A stretch of 28,603 bases of DNA from CAVYUC01 sp963783085 (GTDB lineage: Bacteria > Bacteroidota > Bacteroidia > Bacteroidales > Prolixibacteraceae). Made by a program: the position numbers and the translations under genes. This document shows, one piece after another, positions 24,026 through 28,603 of this stretch. The first letter of the stretch is position 1. The number at the start of each line of letters is the position of its first letter. The DNA is taken from positions 1 through 28,603 of the forward strand of contig CAWAMJ010000017.1 of NCBI GenBank assembly GCA_963783085.1, written 5' to 3'. The notes beneath the pieces were generated by a model. The model had not been told where the DNA came from. It ran no database searches and saw only the letters and a program-made list of their open reading frames with translations.

Positions 24026-25594
24026 TTAAAATGCCTCTGCGAGTCCGTAATAAACCATCGATTCAATATCGTTGGAACGAACGTACCAAATTCGTTTTTC
24101 CAGCTTCGAATAGAGATAAAATTCATCATCCGACTGATAAATAAGCAAGAGGCGATCATCTTCCGGCCATTGAAGTTTTTGATCAAGTACGACTACATTG
24201 AATTCTGTCGATACCATTCGACCATAACCATCGTTTGCTGTTACCGAAACTACAGCGTTGCCTTTTAAAAGGGGTTGCACTTCCAAAACATTTCCCGAAA
24301 TTTTCACACCGGCAACCTGGGCTGATTCGCAATTCACCTGAAAAGTAAGCTGTACCGGTTCCTGATCGAGCAACCGGAATACAGTAGGATCAGCCATCAA
24401 ATTCCGAACAAAAGGCTTATCTCCCACCATCAGTGTTTGCGGGGGAATTTGATTTGCCACTTCTGCACCCCATATATCTATTTCATCTGCAACATTCACC
24501 GAAAAACTTACCGAGCCTTCCTTGCCTTCGCTGTTTCGGGCTACAACAGTAATCAGAGCGTCTCCGGTTTCAAGCGGTGTTATGATCAGCACATTTCCAT
24601 CAATTTCAGCCTGAGCCACATCAGGTGCGGTTGAAGTTGCAGAATAGGTGAGCATATCACCTTCCGGATTTGTAAAAACCTGTGGCTTTGCTTCAAGATT
24701 GTACCTGAACGGAATTCCATGCGTTTCGAGTTTCTGGTTGCGGATGGCATTTTCGCGTGCTACCTGGCTGGCATTTAACTGCGATTTTTGAGCCGTTTTC
24801 TGAAAATCATTCTTTTGTCCGACAGTTTTAAACTGCGTTTTAACTTCCTGATATTTACTATTAAGCAACAATACACCGTAATTGCATGGAACCAGGATTA
24901 CCTGCGTTGCAAAAAGCAGAAAATTTATCGTAGCCCAAAATTTGACATGAAAACTCACGGGTTCGTCTTTCTCTTTTTTCACCGACATGATATAACGCAA
25001 AGCCAACCCAATAAGCAAAACACTTAAAAACAGTTGGGTAAAATAGCGCGGCAGCTTTTCATCTTTGGTTAAAATCAGTTGTTTGAGTGCATCGGTGTTG
25101 GCGGTTAAAAAGGTAAACTTAGCTGGTGCTGTTGCATTAACTTCCGTAAAAAGCAGGTTTTCAACCAATACTGCTTTTACCATCCAGTTCAGCGATATCA
25201 TCTGTGCAACAACAAGTAAAATCAAAAAGAAATGCCTAAACCTGGCTATGAAATGTTTTCCCGAGTTTGAAACTTTATCTCCCCAAACTTTCACAGAAGG
25301 AATTCGCCTTGATAATCTGGCCAGCAAAATTACCGAAAATATCACCAAAACCAGTGGCTCCAAAACCAGCGAAATGCTTTGCAATATGATTATGCCGGGC
25401 AAAAATCCCAGTAAAATTGAACCGGTATATAAATATTGATTCAAATCCACCGGTATGTTTGTGAAACCCAGCATTTTCAAATGACTGCGTTCTGCCAGGT
25501 ATCCAACGGCTATTAAAATGGCACTTATACCGGAGAGTGAACCTGCTATTATTCCAAAGAAACGGGCGATAATTTTTGTGATCTTTTCAAGCAT
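24026..25594 (-). CDS. Membrane protein with five TM helices and C-terminal cadherin/Ig-like repeats
   Basis: A 522-aa protein of unknown function. Hydrophobic helices lie at about residues 9-31, 55-90 (probably two), 117-137, 188-206 and 222-245. The second half is soluble and contains two repeats of a dystroglycan/cadherin-like type: PQVFTNPEGDMLTYSATSTAPDVAQAEIDGN... TGDALITVVARNSEGKEG, and VFRLLDQEPVQLTFQVNCESAQVAGVKISGN... GNAVVSVTANDGYG, the second preceded by the linker NQIPPQTLMVGDKPFV. Whether the repeats face the periplasm depends on helix number. It is the first gene of a three-gene operon and starts at ATG 25594. I do not recognise a named family for the N-terminal membrane domain. 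Confidence 0.82.
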   Translation of the reverse strand: MLEKITKIIARFFGIIAGSLSGISAILIAVGYLAERSHLKMLGFTNIPVDLNQYLYTGSILLGFLPGIIILQSISLVLEPLVLVIFSVILLARLSRRIPSVKVWGDKVSNSGKHFIARFRHFFLILLVVAQMISLNWMVKAVLVENLLFTEVNATAPAKFTFLTANTDALKQLILTKDEKLPRYFTQLFLSVLLIGLALRYIMSVKKEKDEPVSFHVKFWATINFLLFATQVILVPCNYGVLLLNSKYQEVKTQFKTVGQKNDFQKTAQKSQLNASQVARENAIRNQKLETHGIPFRYNLEAKPQVFTNPEGDMLTYSATSTAPDVAQAEIDGNVLIITPLETGDALITVVARNSEGKEGSVSFSVNVADEIDIWGAEVANQIPPQTLMVGDKPFVRNLMADPTVFRLLDQEPVQLTFQVNCESAQVAGVKISGNVLEVQPLLKGNAVVSVTANDGYGRMVSTEFNVVVLDQKLQWPEDDRLLLIYQSDDEFYLYSKLEKRIWYVRSNDIESMVYYGLAEAF

Positions 25595-26025
25595 GAAATT
25601 CTGTTTAAAGAATGAAAAATGATCAACTAACCTGTTGTGCTTTTATACTTGTGCCTGTAAATTCGCTTCAGCTTACACACCGTTCAGTACTCTTTAGCAA
25701 AAAAAATACCCGAAAAACTCAGTTGTACGTCCTCATTCAGGAAGAATTTGAAAATAATTTAATGGCTAAAAATCAATTATTTGTAAGTTAAATAAAAACA
25801 AAAAGATATGCAATCCAAAAATTAATAAATTCTGGGCTATTCAAAAGGAAACAGAAATGGTGATAAATTTACCAATTGCACTTTTCACAAAAATCCAACG
25901 ATGATTCAAATTTTTTTTAAGAGAATTTTTCCTTGTTGAAAAAAGTTACATCATATATGTTCGTTTAAATGAACATGACATAAATGATATTGTTTTGTAA
26001 ATTAGTATAACTTTTTGCCAAAAAC
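25595..26025. other. Intergenic region between the operon and the TspO-like gene
   Basis: A 431-bp divergent, AT-rich gap. It holds a near-perfect 20-bp inverted repeat at 25957-25976, listed separately, and a loose AT-rich stem (AAATAATT 25752-25759 with AATTATTT 25775-25782). Toward the TspO-like gene there is TTTTG (25993-25997) and TAACTTTT (26008-26015), an imperfect promoter with short spacing. No minus-strand -7 box was seen for the operon. Confidence 0.5.
25957..25976. promoter_or_regulatory. Near-perfect 20-bp inverted repeat, candidate operator upstream of the TspO-like gene
   Basis: ATGTTCGTTTAAATGAACAT reads as an inverted repeat with nine of ten positions paired and one G-T mismatch (half-site ATGTTCnTTT). 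Its right end is 49 bp before the ATG at 26026, and a TTTTG lies 16 bp downstream. Size and symmetry fit a homodimeric regulator site. Confidence 0.5.
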
Positions 26026-26820
26026 ATGAAACAAAAAACTTTATTGCTTTCAAATACCGTTACCTTGATTTTTGCTTTAGTCATGAATGCCCTTGCGGGC
26101 AGTGCAGCTTTTAACGGCACATCGGTGGCTGACATCAGCGCCCGATATGAATCATTGTTTACTCCTGCCGGTTATGCCTTCTCCATTTGGGGGCTAATTT
26201 ACCTGCTTCTCCTTGCATTTGTGGGTTATCAGTGGTTTGCCCGGATAAAATACGGGCAGGATGAAAACATGGAAAGAACTGGTTTCTGGTTTGCCATCAG
26301 CAACCTGGCAAACGGATTTTGGATTGCCGCCTGGGTAAATGACAGGATTGGCCTTTCGGTGATTTTAATGCTGATATTGCTGGTTTCATTAATAGTGCTG
26401 ACGGTTAGATTGCGACTTGAGATTTGGGATGCACCTGTCCGGATTATCATATTTGTGTGGTGGCCGATTTGCATCTATATCGGCTGGATAATTGTAGCAA
26501 CAGTGGCAAACATTTCCGCATTTTTGATAAGTATGAACTGGAACGGCGGATTCCTTACGCCGCAGGTCTGGACGATTGTTCTGATTGTAGCCGCCTCTTT
26601 CATTTATTTGCTGCTGATTCGTTTCCGGAATATGCGAGAAGCTGCTCTGGTTGGTGTTTGGGCATTAATTGCCATTGCCGTTAAACAATGGCAGGATAAT
26701 CAGTCGATTGTAATTGCTGCAATTATAGCGGCAATCATTTTGTTTGTTGCCGTTTCCGTTCATGGATATAAAAACCGCGCCACCTCGCCGTTTCAAAAGC
26801 TAAAACGGGGGGAAGTTTAG
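26026..26820 (+). CDS. TspO/MBR-related membrane protein (tryptophan-rich sensory protein, enlarged form)
   Basis: A 264-aa integral membrane protein with about seven hydrophobic helices and little soluble sequence. The segment FTPAGYAFSIWGLIYLLL (residues about 46-63) matches the first conserved block of TspO, and Trp residues mark helix ends (QWF, GFWFAISN, GFWIAAWV, VWWPICIYIGW). TspO proteins bind porphyrins, haem and cholesterol-like ligands and modulate stress and light-responsive genes in some bacteria. A typical TspO is about 160 residues with five helices; this one is longer by two helices at the C-terminus, so it belongs to the broad family but a porphyrin role should not be assumed. 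It is a single-gene transcript flanked by convergent neighbours. Confidence 0.75.
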   Translation: MKQKTLLLSNTVTLIFALVMNALAGSAAFNGTSVADISARYESLFTPAGYAFSIWGLIYLLLLAFVGYQWFARIKYGQDENMERTGFWFAISNLANGFWIAAWVNDRIGLSVILMLILLVSLIVLTVRLRLEIWDAPVRIIIFVWWPICIYIGWIIVATVANISAFLISMNWNGGFLTPQVWTIVLIVAASFIYLLLIRFRNMREAALVGVWALIAIAVKQWQDNQSIVIAAIIAAIILFVAVSVHGYKNRATSPFQKLKRGEV

Positions 26821-26947
26821 CGAAACGAAATGCAAAAATTTCCCGATCGGAATTCAAGGTCTATTACTTTTTCCCAATCATTTTAAAATATGAACTTACT
26901 CCGATAAGTTAAACATCGACTGTGACAGTTATCCGATGAATCCATAA

Positions 26948-27880
26948 TTAATGACTTCTGAAATAATAATTCATCCCGTTAAATGCTGTTTTTTTTAACA
27001 ATCCCTGCAACAGCAGCGAATCCACAACTTCCATATCGGCATTTTCTTTTTTTATCAATTCACGTATGGTATCTTCCCGCAGCGGATGAACGGCCGTTAT
27101 ATTCAGAATGTCATCGGCAGCATTGCCTGTGAATCCCGTGTCGTTTCCTTCAAAACCGGCAAGGGTTTCAGTTTTCATCCCGAAGCTGTTGAAAATATTC
27201 CAGGCCAGCGCCAATTGCCTGTCCGTAACCGGTTTCACTTCTCGCAAAGCCGGGGGCCTCGTTGGAACAGAAATATAAGCTGTATCGGGTTTCAAACACG
27301 AAATAAATGCTGCCGTTTGCCTGATTTGGTTGGGTAGGTTATTAAATTTTTCAACCAGCATTGTTTCGGTATTCAATTTTCCTTTGTATTGTTCTGAAAA
27401 TATTTCGATGCCATTTAAAATACGTTGAATCTGCAAACCAATGGAAGGCCGGTTGACTTTTCGCCAGGCCAGTTTGCTAATTGTATCTAGTTTTACCGAT
27501 ACCCGGTCTGCGTTCATTAGATTTTCCCGGATTTCATTTTTATAAAGAAGCGATGCGTTTGTAATAACAGCTACCGGAATACCAAACCTTTTCAGCAACC
27601 TGATTTCTTCTCCGAGGTTATTGTCGAGCGTGGGCTCACCATTTGCTACAAAAGTCAGATAATCGGGCCAGTGCATTTTGTCGAGCTTTTCCAAATGCGA
27701 AGCCACACTGTTAACCAGTATTTCAGGAGTGTGAAAATTGGTTGGTTGCATGGTTCTATAGCGTGTTACACCTGCCTGGCAATAAATACAGCTATACGAA
27801 CAAACCTTTTGAGAAACAATATTATTGATTCCCAAACTAAGTCCCAGTCTTCGCGATGATATCGGGCCGAAAGCAATCAT
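26948..27880 (-). CDS. Radical SAM protein of the COG0731/TYW1-like group
   Basis: A 310-aa enzyme binding a 4Fe-4S cluster through C27-x3-C31-x2-C34 (CSYSCIYC), preceded by the group signature FGPISSRRLGLSLGINNI. Further radical SAM landmarks are the GEPTLDNNLG segment (GE motif), VAVITNASLL, and TAYISVPTRPPA. Archaeal and eukaryotic relatives (TYW1) build the tricyclic wyosine base in tRNA-Phe, but bacteria lack that modification, and the bacterial homologs have no established reaction. An upstream GTG at 27886 is in frame; the ATG at 27880 gives the family N-terminus MIxFGPxxSRRLG. The last part (about 250-310) resembles a small winged helix domain. The 157-bp gap to the upstream gene suggests its own promoter. 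Confidence 0.85.
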   Translation of the reverse strand: MIAFGPISSRRLGLSLGINNIVSQKVCSYSCIYCQAGVTRYRTMQPTNFHTPEILVNSVASHLEKLDKMHWPDYLTFVANGEPTLDNNLGEEIRLLKRFGIPVAVITNASLLYKNEIRENLMNADRVSVKLDTISKLAWRKVNRPSIGLQIQRILNGIEIFSEQYKGKLNTETMLVEKFNNLPNQIRQTAAFISCLKPDTAYISVPTRPPALREVKPVTDRQLALAWNIFNSFGMKTETLAGFEGNDTGFTGNAADDILNITAVHPLREDTIRELIKKENADMEVVDSLLLQGLLKKTAFNGMNYYFRSH

Positions 27881-28043
27881 AACCACTTCTCGTTGCTAAT
27901 AAAAATACCTATTTAATCTTTAGTTCAATATACTGTGGTTTTACGAAAAAGGAACCAGATAGTTATGACTAATATGTTAAACAAAACGATGCAGGATTTT
28001 CACACCTGATAAATCCGGTTTGCAATAGGTAATCATCCAAAAC

Positions 28044-28442
28044 TTATCCGATTTTTTTACCTGCCATTGGCTCGGGTTTCAAACTGTGAATTTCTTCAAT
28101 ATGAATTAAAATTACAGTCCTGGGTTTGGGCATTCCTGCCTTTAGCGACATTTCTGCAGATTTTTCATATAGTTCACCACTGGTTAAAACTTCAGGGGTA
28201 CCAATAAAACGATATCCGTCAACAGTTTCGCGATCCACTACAGCAGATGCTACTTTCGAACCATCCAGAATATTCTTATAGGTTCTGCCTCCCACTCCTT
28301 CTTTAAAAATTAAGGTTTCATCATTAAGTACACGGGTCGAACGTTTAGGCGCATTATTGGGAATTCCATCTTTGCTGACTGTCGCATGAAAACATTGCCG
28401 GGATGCAATCATTTCCTTCATTTCATTTGTAAGCTGTGACAT
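28044..28442 (-). CDS. Pyridoxamine 5'-phosphate oxidase family protein (FMN-binding split barrel)
   Basis: A 132-aa single-domain protein. It has the split-barrel pattern: EMIASRQCFHATVSKDGIPNNAPK for the first strands, RVLNDETLIFKEGVGGRTYKNIL for the FMN-contacting loop, VASAVVDRETVDGYRFIGTPEVLTSG for the central strands, and PRTVILIHIEEIHSLKP for the last strand. These small flavoproteins bind FMN or F420-like cofactors and act on various substrates; it is too short for a true PdxH. The GxPNxxPK pattern resembles haem-utilisation and general stress (GS26) relatives. A -7 element lies upstream on the same strand. Confidence 0.85.
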   Translation of the reverse strand: MSQLTNEMKEMIASRQCFHATVSKDGIPNNAPKRSTRVLNDETLIFKEGVGGRTYKNILDGSKVASAVVDRETVDGYRFIGTPEVLTSGELYEKSAEMSLKAGMPKPRTVILIHIEEIHSLKPEPMAGKKIG

Positions 28443-28482
28443 AACTGAAATTTCTTCTAAAATTAACGGATTATTGAATGGG

Positions 28483-28490
28483 CAAATGTA
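28483..28490 (-). promoter_or_regulatory. Candidate -7 element for the PNPOx-like gene
   Basis: On the minus strand TACATTTG matches TAnnTTTG and lies 40 bp before the ATG at 28442. A matching -33 TTTG at the usual distance is not evident. The rest of 28491-28603 shows only a weak GGGAA/TTCCC hairpin at 28570-28583. Confidence 0.45.
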
Positions 28491-28603
28491 TCAATTCTAC
28501 TTGTCATGAAAAATAAATTAAACAGGGCAAGCTGCTTCAGGAATATATTAAAACAGTACCAAAAATGCGGGGAAATCATTCCCTGTGTGTTCCTACGCAT
28601 TAT

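Noticed and set aside
24026..24186. Longer version of the FecR-like gene
   Set aside because: It would overlap the upstream membrane-protein gene and hide the signal peptide; a GGAGG supports the start at 23997.
25752..25782. AAATAATT/AATTATTT stem as a terminator or operator
   Set aside because: Purely AT, with a 15-nt loop in AT-rich DNA; expected by chance.
28570..28583. GGGAA/TTCCC hairpin near the right edge as a terminator
   Set aside because: Only 5 bp and no T-run on either strand.

Overview
The window reads as chromosomal DNA of a Bacteroidota bacterium, most likely a Bacteroidales/Marinilabiliales-type marine or anaerobic lineage (the rank below phylum is inference). The grounds are repeated TAnnTTTG -7 promoter elements, mostly weak Shine-Dalgarno sequences, Bacteroidota-style families (DUF4422, FecR-like protein, Fn3 lipoprotein, TPR lipoprotein) and a moderate-to-low GC content. 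No rRNA, tRNA, CRISPR array, transposase or phage gene was seen.

Layout. 1-1113: a secreted or membrane-tethered DRGH nuclease. 1114-1452: a convergent intergenic region packed with hairpins that share a 12-nt loop motif. 1453-3669: divergent mnmE (tRNA modification) and a sirtuin. 3773-7709: a methyltransferase, a FabG-type reductase, an ArnT/PMT-type membrane glycosyltransferase and a DUF4422 glycan protein, consistent with lipid and surface-glycan work. 7696-8031: the C-terminal relic of a PfkB sugar kinase with a damaged GAGD motif. 8042-9946: a Cache-HAMP-SpoIIE (PP2C) sensor phosphatase, separated from convergent clpC by a strong terminator. 9978-15303: divergent clpC and gyrA, the only pair here with strong Shine-Dalgarno sites on both genes. 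15371-17863: two tandem paralogous TPR proteins of identical length, one with a Sec signal and one with a lipoprotein signal; the second has its own textbook promoter with a 16-bp palindrome in the spacer. 17864-18373: a terminator, a REP-like palindrome pair and an AT palindrome. 18374-19648: a DUF819 transporter-like protein, convergent with a transaldolase-family enzyme.

21060-25594 is the most system-like part. It is a tight three-gene minus-strand operon encoding a five-helix membrane protein with Ig/cadherin-like repeats, a FecR-like periplasmic protein and a lipoprotein with six Fn3-like repeats. I do not recognise it as a described system. It is followed by 26026-26820 (an enlarged TspO-like membrane protein with a near-perfect 20-bp inverted repeat upstream), a TYW1/COG0731-like radical SAM protein and a PNPOx-like flavoprotein.

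How genes work together. gyrA, clpC and mnmE are core housekeeping genes. The glycan genes, sensor phosphatase and cell-surface operon look like envelope-related accessory functions. All functional assignments rest on motif reading without database searches.
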